64,000 nt of DNA from Nocardioides sp. GY 10127 (GCF_004919085.1 NZ_STGL01000008.1:124001-188000), one strand, 5' to 3'; positions 41,417 to 50,565 are shown, numbered from the stretch's first letter. Numbers and translations are program-made. The notes: generated by a model from the sequence alone, not told the origin.

Positions 41417-43072
41417 TCAGCTGTCCGTCTTGTGGATGCTGAGCCACGTGTTCGGCAGCTCGTAGGCCTGCAGGCCGGTGAGGACGATGCCGTCCCAGCC
41501 CTGGGCGTGGATGTCGGTGGCCGGGGCCTCCGTCATGACCATCAGGCCACGCTCGTCGTAGATCATCTGCTGCATCTGGTCGAGGATCTTCTGGCGGGCG
41601 GCCGCGTTCGTCGTGGTGGCCTGCTTGGCGAACAGGGCGTCGTACTTCTTGTTGCAGTAGCCCGTGTCGTTGTAGCCGCCGAGCGCGGCGCAGGTCTGGA
41701 CGCTGAGGATGAAGCCCGGCTCCGGCGGGAGCGCGATCCAGTCCCAGAAGCCCAGGTCGAACGTGTCGTAGGTGTTGTTCGTGCCGAAGATGTCGGCGAA
41801 GTTCGCGGCGGAGTCGATGTACTTCGCCGTGACCTCGATGCCGATCTTGGCCCAGTCCTTCTTGAGGATCGCGAAGGCACGGTCACCCGGGCCACGCATG
41901 GTGCTCGGGAAGTTGAACTCGTAGCTCATCTCGTGGCCGTCGGCCATGCGGATGCCGTCCGAGCCCATCGTGTAGCCGGCGTCGTCGAGGATCTTGTTCG
42001 CGGCGTCGATGTCGAAGGTCGTGCCCGTGAGCGAGGTGTCGGTGTAGTTGCTCGCCGAGGTGACGGGGCCGACGCCGGTGGAGCCGTAGCCGAGGAAGGC
42101 CTGCTCGAGGATCGTCTTGCGGTCGATGGCCATGTCCATCGCCTCGCGGACCTTCGGGTCGAGCAGCTCGCGGTGCGCCTTCTTGTTGTCGCTGACGTTG
42201 ACCTCGATCGTGTAGTAGCCGAGCGAGGCGGTGGTGTTCACGACCAGGTTCGAGTCGTCCTCGGCGGCCTCGATGACGTTGGCCGACGGGATGCGCACGC
42301 CGTCGATGTCACCGGCGGTCAGCGCGGAGGTCAGCGAGTCGTCCGAGGAGTAGTACTGGACGCCGTAGCCGGCGATCTTCGGCCCGGTGCCCCAGTAGTC
42401 GGGGTTGGCCGAGGTGAGCACGAAGTCGGTGCTCCAGGACTCCAGGTCGAACGGACCGGCCGTCACGGTGTCGTCCTGGTTGGTGAAGCTCAGCAGCTTC
42501 GAGCCGTCGCCGGTGGCGTACTTCTTGTACACGTGCTCGGGCAGGATGAAGAACGAGTAGGCCATGTTGCCCAGGGCGTCGGCCTGCGGGCTGCTGAAGT
42601 CGACCTCGAGCTCGGTGTCGGAGAGGGCCTTGGCCCCGGAGACGCCGGCGATGTAGGACGCCGCGGTGGCGGTGGCGCCGTCGGAGTACTTCAGCAGGGT
42701 CTTGATGGTCCAGGCGGCGTCCTCGGCGGTGAGGGCCTCACCGTCGGACCAGGTGGCGCCGTCGGCGAGCTCGAAGGTGAGCGTCTTCTTGTCCTTCGAC
42801 CAGGTCCAGCTCTGCGCCAGGGCCGGCGCGGGCTCGAGGTTCTCGTCGTAGGTCACCAGCTGGGGGTAGATGGTGCGCCAGAGCATGAGGTCGAAGCCGT
42901 TGCCCGCCATCAGCGGGTTCAGGGACGACGCCTGCTCGGTGGTGCCGAGCTTGAAGATGTCGCTCGTCGCGGACGAGCTGGACGAGCCGCCCGAACAGGC
43001 GGCGAGGACGACGGCCAGCACGGTCGCGAGCGCGACAGCGATGACCCGGTGGAGACTTCGGTAGTTCCTCAT
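41417..43072 (-). CDS. ABC transporter substrate-binding lipoprotein (peptide/opine/nickel family 5)
   Basis: 551-residue extracytoplasmic binding protein with a lipoprotein signal (lipobox LAAC, Cys26) and a Ser-rich linker, then an SBP family 5 fold: LNPLMAGNGFDLMLW, YPQLVTYDENLEPAPALAQSW, LTFELADGATWSDGEALTAED, TAGPFDLESW and VREAMDMAIDR. It is the last of four overlapping genes (OppB, OppC-OppD fusion, OppF, SBP). Its ATG overlaps the OppF stop (ATGA), and GAGGGAGC lies within OppF. Ligands of this family are peptides, amine-like opines or glycosides. The nearby amine oxidase suggests an amine or peptide ligand (inference). Confidence 0.9.
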   Translation of the reverse strand: MRNYRSLHRVIAVALATVLAVVLAACSGGSSSSSATSDIFKLGTTEQASSLNPLMAGNGFDLMLWRTIYPQLVTYDENLEPAPALAQSWTWSKDKKTLTFELADGATWSDGEALTAEDAAWTIKTLLKYSDGATATAASYIAGVSGAKALSDTELEVDFSSPQADALGNMAYSFFILPEHVYKKYATGDGSKLLSFTNQDDTVTAGPFDLESWSTDFVLTSANPDYWGTGPKIAGYGVQYYSSDDSLTSALTAGDIDGVRIPSANVIEAAEDDSNLVVNTTASLGYYTIEVNVSDNKKAHRELLDPKVREAMDMAIDRKTILEQAFLGYGSTGVGPVTSASNYTDTSLTGTTFDIDAANKILDDAGYTMGSDGIRMADGHEMSYEFNFPSTMRGPGDRAFAILKKDWAKIGIEVTAKYIDSAANFADIFGTNNTYDTFDLGFWDWIALPPEPGFILSVQTCAALGGYNDTGYCNKKYDALFAKQATTTNAAARQKILDQMQQMIYDERGLMVMTEAPATDIHAQGWDGIVLTGLQAYELPNTWLSIHKTDS

Positions 43073-44136
43073 GCGGGGGCTCCCTCAGTGCGGTGTCGGA
43101 TGCTGTTGGCAGGGACATGCGGTGCGAGGCCACCGAGAGCCTCCACCACCACGCAGGCCGCGCGGTGGTCGTGCTGCCCGGCGGGGGTCAGGGCCGGATC
43201 GATCTCCGAGCACCTGTCCTCCGCGATCGGGCAGCGGTTGGCGAAGCGGCAGCCCGAGGGGACCGACGCCGCGTCCGGGACCTCGCCGCGCAGCACGATG
43301 CGCTCACGAGGGGCAAGGGGGTCAGGCACGGGCGTCACGGAGACGAGCGCCTGGGTGTAGGGGTGGTGCGGGTGGGCGATGACCTCGGCGGCCGGGCCCT
43401 CCTCGACGATCCGCCCGAGGTACATGACGGCGATCCGGTCCGCGAAGTCGGCGACCGTCGCCAGGTCGTGGGTGACGACCACGATCGCCACGCCGCGCCG
43501 GCGCTGCTCGTCCAGGACGTCGAGCACGCCCTTGCGGACGGTCATGTCCAGCATCGAGACCGGCTCGTCGGCGAAGAGCACCTTCGGGTCCGAGACCAGC
43601 GCCGAGGCGATGGCCACGCGCTGACGCTGACCGCCGGAGAGCTGGTGCGGGAACCGCTTCTCGAAGCGCTCGAGCGGGGTCACGTGCGCCTCGGTCATGG
43701 CCTCGCGGGCCTTGGCCAGGCGGGCCTTGCGGCTGCCCTTGCGCCGGATGTCGAGCGCCTCCCGGACCGTCTGGACGACCCGGAAGCGGGGGTCCAGGGA
43801 CTCGTAGGGGTCCTGGTGGATGAGCTGCATGTCCTGCAGCATCGAGACCGGCCGGGCGCGGGTGAGGTCCACCTCGTGCCCGTTGATGAGGACGTCGCCG
43901 CCGAGGGTGGCGGCGCCGATCTCGCTCAGGCCGAGCAGCGCCTTGACGATCGTCGACTTCCCCGAGCCGGACTCGCCGACGATGGCGAGGATCTCGCCCG
44001 GGTCGACGTGCAGGTCGACCCCGTCGACCGCCCGGACGTACCGGCGCTCACGGCGGCGCAGGACGTCGCCGAGGCTCCGGGAGACCGGGAACCGGACCGA
44101 GAGGCCGTTGGCCTCCACCGCGTGCTGACGCTTCAT
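43069..44136 (-). CDS. ABC transporter ATP-binding protein, OppF-like
   Basis: 355-residue ATPase. Walker A is GESGSGKST, signature LSGGQRQRVAIA, Walker B VLFADEPVS, switch His in VVVTHDL. The C-terminal oligopeptide-transporter extension (HHPYTQALVSVTPVPDP, then SGCRFANRCPIAEDRC) has the cysteines that bind an iron-sulfur cluster in many DppD/OppF proteins. Walker B is followed by SMLDMT where SALDV is usual. It overlaps the fusion gene upstream and the binding-protein gene downstream by 4 nt each. Confidence 0.93.
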   Translation of the reverse strand: MKRQHAVEANGLSVRFPVSRSLGDVLRRRERRYVRAVDGVDLHVDPGEILAIVGESGSGKSTIVKALLGLSEIGAATLGGDVLINGHEVDLTRARPVSMLQDMQLIHQDPYESLDPRFRVVQTVREALDIRRKGSRKARLAKAREAMTEAHVTPLERFEKRFPHQLSGGQRQRVAIASALVSDPKVLFADEPVSMLDMTVRKGVLDVLDEQRRRGVAIVVVTHDLATVADFADRIAVMYLGRIVEEGPAAEVIAHPHHPYTQALVSVTPVPDPLAPRERIVLRGEVPDAASVPSGCRFANRCPIAEDRCSEIDPALTPAGQHDHRAACVVVEALGGLAPHVPANSIRHRTEGAPA

Positions 44137-45959
44137 CACTGCACCGCCTTCTCGGCCTCGGGCGCGGTGCCCTGGGCCGTGTCCTGGTCCGTGTCCTGGG
44201 CCGTCGACCCGTCCGCACCGCGCGACCACGCGGCCGCGTTGAACAGCTCGCGGGTGTAGTCGTTCTGCGGCCGGTGGTAGAGGTCCACCACGCTGCCCAT
44301 CTCGACGATGCGGCCCTGGTAGACCACCGCGGCCTCGTCGCAGAAGTCGCCGACCAGTCCCAGGTCGTGGGTGACGAAGACGATCGTCAGGCCCATCTCC
44401 TCGGCCAGCGACTCGAGCAGCTCGAGGATCTGCGCCTGCACCATGGCGTCGAGCGCCGTGGTGGCCTCGTCGGCCAGCAGGATGGTCGGCCGCGCGGCGA
44501 GCGCCATGGCGATCGCGGCGCGCTGCTTCATGCCGCCGGAGAACTCGTGCGGGTAGCGCTTGAGCCGCGAGCGCGGGATGCCGACGCGCTCGAAGAGGTC
44601 GCCCGCGCGCTGCTTGGCCTCGGCGGAGCTGACCGGGCCGGCCCGGCGGACGGCCTCGACCAGCTGCCACTCCATCGTGCGGACCGGGTTGAAGGCGTTC
44701 ATGGCGCCCTGCGGGATCCAGGCGATGTCGCGCCACAGGTGCTTGCGGAAGCCCTCGGCACCGCCGGCCAGCATGTCCTCGCCGCCGAGCTCGATGCGCC
44801 CCGAGACGGTGGCGTTGGGCGCCGAGAGACCGAGCAGCGACATGAGCAGCGTCGTCTTGCCGGAGCCCGACTCGCCCACGATGCCGAGCTTGCGGCCGCG
44901 ACGGATGTCGAGGTCGACGCTGTGCAGGGCATGGAACTCCTCGCCGGCGGGCAGCGAGAAGACGACGTCGAGGTCGCGGACGCGGAGCACCGCGTCGTCC
45001 GCCTCGTGCTTGCCCGTCGTGGCGACCGGCTTCGGCTCGGGGGTCGGGCCCACGGTGAAGTCGCCGGGGTTCATGTAGGAGACCGCGAGGCGGGGGTTGA
45101 GCACCCGCTCCACGTGCCGGCCGACGAGCGAGCAGGCGAGGACGACGACGCCGACGCACAGGCCCGGGGGCACGATCGCCCACCAGGCGCCCTGCGTGGT
45201 CGCGCCGCGGCGGAAGGCGATGTCGATCATCTGGCCCCACGAGCTGCCGCCCGGGATGCCGAGGCCGAGGAAGGACATGGCGGTGTCGGCGAAGATCGCC
45301 GTCGCGATGGCCAGGACGCTCGAGGAGATGATGAGCGGCAGGACCTGCGGGAGGATGTGCCGCACCAGCACGCGGCCGTGGCCGGCGCCCATGCCGCGGG
45401 CCCGGGCGACGAACAGCCGGTGCCGCAGGCTGAGGACGGGGGCCCGGACGACGCGGGCCGTGTTGGCCCACAGCAGCATGCCGATGATGAGGATCGTCGC
45501 CGAGAGGCTCGCGCCGTGGATCGTCGCCACGACGATCGCCAGCGGGATGAACGGGATCACGATGACGTAGTCGGTGATGCGCATCAGCACGCCCTCGACC
45601 CAGCCGCCGAAGTAGCCGGCCGTGACGCCGACGACCATGCCGACGACGCCGGAGACGAGCGCGGCGGCGAGACCGATGAGCATCGACTGCTGCGTGCCGT
45701 AGAGCAGCTGGGAGAAGACGTCCTGGCCGCCGTCGTCCAGGCCGAGCCAGTGCTCGGCGGACGGGGCGCCGAAGAGGTCGCCGACGGTGGTGTCGGCCGG
45801 GTACGGGGCGAAGACGCCGGCGAACAGCGCCACGGCGCCGAACACGACCAGCAGGGCGACGCCGACGATGAGGCCCGCGTTCTCCTTGGCGAGCGCGAGG
45901 ACCCGACGGGCACCGACGGTCTTCTTCACCGGCGAGGTGCCGGCAGTGGTGTCAGCCAC
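44136..45959 (-). CDS. Fused ABC permease-ATPase (OppC-OppD)
   Basis: 607-residue fusion. Residues 1-~295 are an OppC-type permease (N-terminal OppC_N helix, then ARARGMGAGHGRVLVRHILPQVLP, the EAA loop); residues ~325-607 are an OppD-type ATPase with Walker A GESGSGKTT, signature FSGGMKQRAAIA, Walker B ILLADEATTALD and VFVTHDLG. The linker MNPGDFTVGPTPEPKPVATTGK joins them. The ATPase half lacks the Cys-rich OppD C-terminus found in its OppF partner and instead ends in a short polar Gln/Asp/Ala-rich tail. Such fusions occur in actinobacteria. It pairs with OppB (upstream) and OppF (downstream) for a complete importer. Confidence 0.92.
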   Translation of the reverse strand: MADTTAGTSPVKKTVGARRVLALAKENAGLIVGVALLVVFGAVALFAGVFAPYPADTTVGDLFGAPSAEHWLGLDDGGQDVFSQLLYGTQQSMLIGLAAALVSGVVGMVVGVTAGYFGGWVEGVLMRITDYVIVIPFIPLAIVVATIHGASLSATILIIGMLLWANTARVVRAPVLSLRHRLFVARARGMGAGHGRVLVRHILPQVLPLIISSSVLAIATAIFADTAMSFLGLGIPGGSSWGQMIDIAFRRGATTQGAWWAIVPPGLCVGVVVLACSLVGRHVERVLNPRLAVSYMNPGDFTVGPTPEPKPVATTGKHEADDAVLRVRDLDVVFSLPAGEEFHALHSVDLDIRRGRKLGIVGESGSGKTTLLMSLLGLSAPNATVSGRIELGGEDMLAGGAEGFRKHLWRDIAWIPQGAMNAFNPVRTMEWQLVEAVRRAGPVSSAEAKQRAGDLFERVGIPRSRLKRYPHEFSGGMKQRAAIAMALAARPTILLADEATTALDAMVQAQILELLESLAEEMGLTIVFVTHDLGLVGDFCDEAAVVYQGRIVEMGSVVDLYHRPQNDYTRELFNAAAWSRGADGSTAQDTDQDTAQGTAPEAEKAVQ

Positions 45960-45966
45960 GGTGGAC

Positions 45967-46935
45967 CTACTTTCGGATGCGCGGGTCGAGGCGGAAGTAC
46001 AGGAGGTCCGCCAGGAGGTTCAGGACGATCACCGACACCGTCATCACCAGGAAGATCCCCTGGAGGAGCGGGTAGTCGCGGTTGTTGATCGCCTGGTAGG
46101 TGCCCCACCCGATGCCGGGCCACGAGAACACCGTCTCCACCAGGACCGCGCCGCCGACCACGGTGCCGAGCGTCAGCGCGATGACCGTGATGGTCGGCAG
46201 CATGGCGTTCGGGGCGATGTGCCGGCGCAGGATCGTGAACTTGCTCAGGCCCTTGGCGCGGGCGGTGAGCACGTAGTCCTCGCCGAAGGTGTCGAGCACG
46301 GCGGTGCGCACGAGGAGCACGTAGGAGCCGGCGGTCGAGAGCAACAGCGTGATCGACGGCAGGATCATGTGGCGCAGGTAGTCCGCGACCGTCTCCCACA
46401 GCGTCGGGTTCATCATCTCCATGTACGGGTCGGAGATGCCCGAGGTCGGCAGGACGCCCGTGAACCAGAGGACGAGCATCATGCCCATCCACTGGACCGG
46501 CAGGGCGAAGACGACGAGGGCGACCAGGACGGTCGCGCCGTCGGTCGGGGTGCCCTTGCGCCAGGCGGCGAGGAAGCCGAGCAGCGTGCCGATGAGGATC
46601 GCGATGATCGTGGAGAGACCCACCATCGGGACCGTGTTGGCCAGCAGGTCGAGGATCTTGCCGGAGACGCCCGTCTTGTACTGGTAGGAGTACCCGAGGT
46701 TCCCGTGCAGCAGCTGCCAGAGGTACGTGACGTACTGGCCGCCGAGGGACTTGTCGAGGCCGAACTCGGCCCGCAGCTGCTCCTGGAAGGCCTTCGTCGC
46801 GCCCGGCACGCGGGCGAAGTTGCTGACGTAGTCGCCCGGGAGCAGGCGGAAGAGGAAGAAGTTGACGGTGGCGGCGACCCAGACGGTCACCAGGGCGCCG
46901 AGCAGGCGCCGGGCCAGGTAGCTACCCCAGCGCAC
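45967..46935 (-). CDS. ABC transporter permease, OppB/DppB-like
   Basis: 322-residue permease with six membrane segments: MRWGSYLARRLLGALVTVWV start, NTVPMVGLSTIIAILIGTLLGFLAA, and the EAA loop YVLTARAKGLSKFTILRRHIAPNAMLP typical of the binding-protein-dependent peptide/nickel family. It heads the four-gene importer operon, with 7 bp to the OppC-OppD fusion and 54 bp after the TIM-barrel gene upstream, so all five may be co-transcribed. GTG 46935. Confidence 0.93.
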   Translation of the reverse strand: MRWGSYLARRLLGALVTVWVAATVNFFLFRLLPGDYVSNFARVPGATKAFQEQLRAEFGLDKSLGGQYVTYLWQLLHGNLGYSYQYKTGVSGKILDLLANTVPMVGLSTIIAILIGTLLGFLAAWRKGTPTDGATVLVALVVFALPVQWMGMMLVLWFTGVLPTSGISDPYMEMMNPTLWETVADYLRHMILPSITLLLSTAGSYVLLVRTAVLDTFGEDYVLTARAKGLSKFTILRRHIAPNAMLPTITVIALTLGTVVGGAVLVETVFSWPGIGWGTYQAINNRDYPLLQGIFLVMTVSVIVLNLLADLLYFRLDPRIRK

Positions 46936-46989
46936 GTGCGTCCACCCCCGTCGGTGCGTTCGTGGTGCAGGACATCTGCAGTTCCTCTC

Positions 46990-47853
46990 TCAGCGCGCGC
47001 CGTGGGCGCGCAGCAGGTCCCGGTAGTGCACGAGCTCGGTCACGACGTCGATGTCCGCGAGGTAGTCCTCGTCGTCGCGCCAGACGCACTCGAGCCGGAA
47101 GAACCCGTCGTAGCCCGCGTCGACGAGGGCGGAGACGAGCAGGTCGTAGTCGATGGTGGAGTCCTCGAAGCGCGTCTGCGCCATGCCCTTCGCCCCGCCA
47201 CGGACGTGCACGTGGCCGGCGAGCGGGATGAGCCGGAGGATCTCGGCGTCGGTGTTGCCCAGGTAGGCGTAGTTCGTGGGGTCGAGGGCGATCTTGAGGC
47301 CCGGGACCTCCTCGCCCAGCCGCAGGCACTCGTCGATCGTCTCGAAGACGGAGCCGACGTGGGTCTCGGCGACGAAGCGGACGCCGCGGCGGGCGGCCTC
47401 CTCGTGCCGGCGGGCGTGGGCCTCCACCGCGCGGTCGAAGGACGCCTCGCGCGGCTCGTCGAAGAACGCGCCGGCCGGCACCGAGATGAGCTCGGCGCCG
47501 GTGCGCTCCGCCAGCTCCAGGCCGCGCAGGAAGATGTCCCAGGCCGCGTCGCGCTGCTCGGCGTCCGGGTGGTTGACGGCCATGTTCTGGCCGCCGGCCC
47601 CGGCGTGACCGGGGATCTCCACCATCGAGGGGCAGACGTCGACGGAGGCCACCGAGACGCCGGCGGCCCGGGTCGCGACGTTGACCCGCTCCGCCAGCGC
47701 CGGCACGTCCCGCAGGTCGGCGAACTGGAGCTGGGTGCGGCCGTCGTGCAGGCAGAGGTCGACGTGGTCGACCCCGAGGGCGGGGATCAGCGGCAGGTGC
47801 GCCTCCCAGCCGGGGACGGTCCGGAAGCTCTGGTCCGGGATCGCGATCTTCAT
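46990..47853 (-). CDS. Xylose-isomerase-like TIM-barrel protein (sugar phosphate isomerase/epimerase family)
   Basis: 287-residue AP-endonuclease-2/xylose-isomerase-like TIM barrel. Metal-ligand type positions are visible as VAETHVGS, LDPTNYAYLG, HVHVRGGAK and RLECVWRDDEDY, the usual Glu-Asp-His-Glu arrangement. Members isomerise or epimerise sugars, inositols or hydroxypyruvate-like compounds, and some cleave C-C bonds. It lies just upstream of the Opp-type importer on the same strand, so it may act on an imported compound. CAGGAG ribosome site. Substrate unassigned. Confidence 0.82.
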   Translation of the reverse strand: MKIAIPDQSFRTVPGWEAHLPLIPALGVDHVDLCLHDGRTQLQFADLRDVPALAERVNVATRAAGVSVASVDVCPSMVEIPGHAGAGGQNMAVNHPDAEQRDAAWDIFLRGLELAERTGAELISVPAGAFFDEPREASFDRAVEAHARRHEEAARRGVRFVAETHVGSVFETIDECLRLGEEVPGLKIALDPTNYAYLGNTDAEILRLIPLAGHVHVRGGAKGMAQTRFEDSTIDYDLLVSALVDAGYDGFFRLECVWRDDEDYLADIDVVTELVHYRDLLRAHGAR

Positions 47854-47972
47854 GCGGGTCTCCTGTCGTACGTGCCCCGGGCGGGGCGCCGCGGCCTGCG
47901 CGCGGGGCGGCGGGCCGCTCCGCAGACGCTCGTCCGCGGTCCATCAGGGGGAGGGGGCGGCTCAGCCGCGTG

Positions 47973-48019
47973 GGGGCACCGAGTGCTCGGCGTCACTGGC
48001 GAGCATTCTCGGTGGCCCC
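47973..48019 (-). promoter_or_regulatory. Large hairpin between amine oxidase operon and importer operon
   Basis: Within the gap 47854-48044, GGGGCACCGAGTGCTC (47973-47988) pairs with GAGCATTCTCGGTGGCCCC (48001-48019), with two small bulges and a 12-base loop. It lies after the small-protein gene and before the TIM-barrel gene. It is most likely a terminator, or an attenuator that sets importer expression. Confidence 0.5.
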
Positions 48020-48044
48020 GGGGTCGTCGGAGCCGAGAGGTCGG

Positions 48045-48425
48045 TCACGCAAGCAGCTCCGTACGCCATCCGGGCGTGGCCGCGCGGTTCCGGGCACGGT
48101 TCCGGGCGCCGGGGCCGGCGATCCGGGCGTCCACCGCCAGGATCACCTGGACCCCGGCCAGCCGGACCCAGGGGCCGAACTCGTCGAGGACCTCCTCGAC
48201 GAGCTCGGCGGCCCGCAGGTCCCGCAGGGTGGCGAGCACGTCCTCGGGCTCGACCCCGCGTTCCTCGGCCAGGGCCTCGACGATGTCCGTCACGTAGCCG
48301 GGCGCCTCCCGCGTCATCGACAGGAGGGTCCAGCCCAGCGAGTCCGGGGCGAGGGCCTCGACCCGGCCCCGGACCCGGGACGCGCTGGTCCCGGTCTGCT
48401 CGTCGTGCTCGGTCATCGTGGTCAC
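48045..48425 (-). CDS. Small winged-helix/PqqD-like protein next to copper amine oxidase
   Basis: 126-residue protein, 8 bp after the copper amine oxidase gene and surely co-transcribed. Residues about 30-95 (GWTLLSMTREAPGYVTDIV, EERGVEPEDVLATLRDLRAA, ELVEEV) read as a small helical domain of winged-helix or PqqD-like type: a YVTDIV helix, an EPEDVLATL helix, then a short wing. The C-terminus is basic (ARNRARNRAA). GTG 48425 has GAGG at 6 bases, better than ATG 48416. TPQ in amine oxidases forms without helpers, so a maturation role is not required. It could be a regulator or a copper-delivery helper. Function unknown. Confidence 0.55.
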   Translation of the reverse strand: MTTMTEHDEQTGTSASRVRGRVEALAPDSLGWTLLSMTREAPGYVTDIVEALAEERGVEPEDVLATLRDLRAAELVEEVLDEFGPWVRLAGVQVILAVDARIAGPGARNRARNRAATPGWRTELLA

Positions 48426-48433
48426 CCGGTGCC

Positions 48434-50449
48434 TCAGTGGCAGCTCTCGCCGTCGGCGGCGGCACCATGGTTGGTGCCGTCGTGACCCACGGCCAGGCCG
48501 CCACCGCCGGAGCAGGTGCCACCCATGGGGTCCGGGACGTCGAGGGCGGGGTTCTGGTCGAAGAAGCCGACCGGCTTCATCGTGAACCCGGTGTACTCGA
48601 CCGGCATGACCGGCCAGTCCTCCGGCCGCGTGATGTGCGTGGCGCCGAAGGTGTGCCACAGGACGACGTCCTCGCCGTCGAGGCTGCGGTCCTGCGCGAC
48701 GTACTCCGGCAGGCCGGCGCCGCCCTGGTGCTGGTTCGGGTACAGGCCGGCGGCGTACTTCTCCTCGCTGTCGAACTGCGTGACCCACAGGTGCTTGGTC
48801 GCGAAGGCGGCGCGGGCGCGGATCGAGGAGCCCTCCTTCATCAGCAGCGTCGGCGCCGCGTGGGGCACGAGCTTGTAGGAGGTGTTCTTGCCGTAGGCGT
48901 TGGTCTCGGTGGCGCTGGAGACCTTCCAGTAGCGGCCCACGCTCGGGTCGGCCAGGCGGGCCGACTCCGACTCGGAGCCGATGAGGGTGGTCTTGAGCTG
49001 GAACGCGTTGCCGAACGGGTTGGTCTCGCTGATCTCCTCGGCGAAGACCTCGAGCTCCTCGACGCGGTTGGCGGCGCCGTCCACGTTCATGTCGAGGCGG
49101 GCGCAGAACAGGTGCTGGTGGAAGGGCGCCACCAGGCCCGGGGCCACCCGGGCGGCGTAGGGGATCTCGATGTCGTCGGCCTGGGCGTTGGCGAAGACGA
49201 TGCCGGTCAGCTTGGCCTCGAACTGGATCGTGCCGTCCTGGTAGAGGTACCAGAAGTAGCCGTAGTCGTAGTTGCCGATCGCGGCGAAGAACGAGACGAC
49301 CAGGCGGCGCGAGCGGCGGGTGGCGGCGACGTCGTTGTAGCCCTCGACGTGCTTCCACAGGACGCCGTAGTCCTCCTCGTGCATGCAGATGACGTTCCGC
49401 ATGACCTCGGGGTGGCCCTGCTCGTCGGCCACGGTGGCGTCGAAGTAGGTGATGTCGCCGACGCAGTCGCAGCCGAGGGTGAGCGAGGTCGCCAGGCGGC
49501 CGAGGTTGTACTCGCCGGCGTCGAAGTAGTTGATGAACGACCGCATCGGGTGCGGGTCGCCGTAGGGCACGACCATCTCCGAGATCGAGCCGCGGAACAT
49601 GATGGGGCGGCGCTTGCCGGCGTCGGTGAAGGCGAGGTCGTGCATGACCAGGCCCTCGCGGATGTCGAAGCCGATCCGGAAGTCCCAGTTCTGCCACGTC
49701 ACGTGTCGGCCGTCGACCGAGAAGCTCGGGCCCTCGGGCTGGGTGATGACCAGCGGCTTGAGGTCGTCGCGGAACTCGCCGTCCTTGCCGTTGGTGAAGA
49801 TGCCCTTGCCGGGGGGCAGCGGCGCGCTGCCGTAGTCCGAGAGGTCCACGACGGTGCGGGTGGCGATGTCGACCGTGGCGACGACGCCCTCGACGGGGCG
49901 GGCCCACGGGTTGTCCTCGGGCGCCTCGCGATACAGCGTGATCGCCTTCCACACGCGGCGGCCGGTCTCGAACTCGTGGCCGAAGTTGCCGGCGGTCATG
50001 CCGGTGACCACGACGTGCGTGGTGTCGACGCCGCGGGCGGCCATGGCGGCCTGCCAGCGCTCGTCGGCCTTGACGATCTCGTCGATCGCCATGAACTCGC
50101 TCATCACCATGCCGGGCTGGCCGTACGGGGCGACGGAGGTGTCGGTGCCGCGGGTGAAGTCCACCCGGCGGTGGGTCACCGAGACGATGTACTCGGTGCC
50201 GGTCTGGGCCTGGATGTCCAGGATGACGATGAAGACGCGGCGGTCGAGCTCGCCCTCCCCCGCGTCGAACGCCGCGACGTCCGCCTTGAGGGGCTCCTGG
50301 AGCTGGACGAGACCGAAGAGCTTCTCCGGACCGAGGAGGCCCGCCTCGTCCAGGATCGTGCGCGCGGACTCGATCTCCTCGGCGGTGAGGGGGTCGAGCG
50401 GGTGCGCCGCGGTGCTGAGCGCGGGCATGTTGTGCTTGGTGTCGGACAC
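48434..50449 (-). CDS. Copper amine oxidase (TPQ-dependent primary amine oxidase)
   Basis: 671-residue type-2 copper/topaquinone amine oxidase that deaminates a primary amine to aldehyde, ammonia and H2O2. The TPQ precursor is Tyr394 in IGNYDYG; the catalytic base is Asp310 in NYFDAGEYN; copper ligands are His444 and His446 in HQHLFC, and the third likely His605 in GATHITRPEDWP. It is closest in style to Arthrobacter phenethylamine/histamine/tyramine oxidases. No signal peptide is seen, so it is cytosolic. The C-terminal tail (GTCSGGGG...GHDGTNH...ESCH) is rich in Gly, His and Cys and could hold metal. GTG start with AAAGG. PhyH and TetR genes lie upstream. Confidence 0.95.
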   Translation of the reverse strand: MSDTKHNMPALSTAAHPLDPLTAEEIESARTILDEAGLLGPEKLFGLVQLQEPLKADVAAFDAGEGELDRRVFIVILDIQAQTGTEYIVSVTHRRVDFTRGTDTSVAPYGQPGMVMSEFMAIDEIVKADERWQAAMAARGVDTTHVVVTGMTAGNFGHEFETGRRVWKAITLYREAPEDNPWARPVEGVVATVDIATRTVVDLSDYGSAPLPPGKGIFTNGKDGEFRDDLKPLVITQPEGPSFSVDGRHVTWQNWDFRIGFDIREGLVMHDLAFTDAGKRRPIMFRGSISEMVVPYGDPHPMRSFINYFDAGEYNLGRLATSLTLGCDCVGDITYFDATVADEQGHPEVMRNVICMHEEDYGVLWKHVEGYNDVAATRRSRRLVVSFFAAIGNYDYGYFWYLYQDGTIQFEAKLTGIVFANAQADDIEIPYAARVAPGLVAPFHQHLFCARLDMNVDGAANRVEELEVFAEEISETNPFGNAFQLKTTLIGSESESARLADPSVGRYWKVSSATETNAYGKNTSYKLVPHAAPTLLMKEGSSIRARAAFATKHLWVTQFDSEEKYAAGLYPNQHQGGAGLPEYVAQDRSLDGEDVVLWHTFGATHITRPEDWPVMPVEYTGFTMKPVGFFDQNPALDVPDPMGGTCSGGGGLAVGHDGTNHGAAADGESCH

Positions 50450-50565
50450 GGGTCAGCCTTTCGAGCAGGGGCCGGGGAGCACGGCGGGGGCCGGGCTCGG
50501 CGGGAGGGGCCGCGGCGCTGCCGCCACGAGGACGCGCCGGGGACGGCGGACGTCCGGAGCGCGTC

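Noticed and set aside
41231..43360. Long plus-strand frame opposite the binding-protein gene
   Set aside because: Shadow frame; the minus strand has a lipoprotein signal, family-5 motifs and a coupled operon start.
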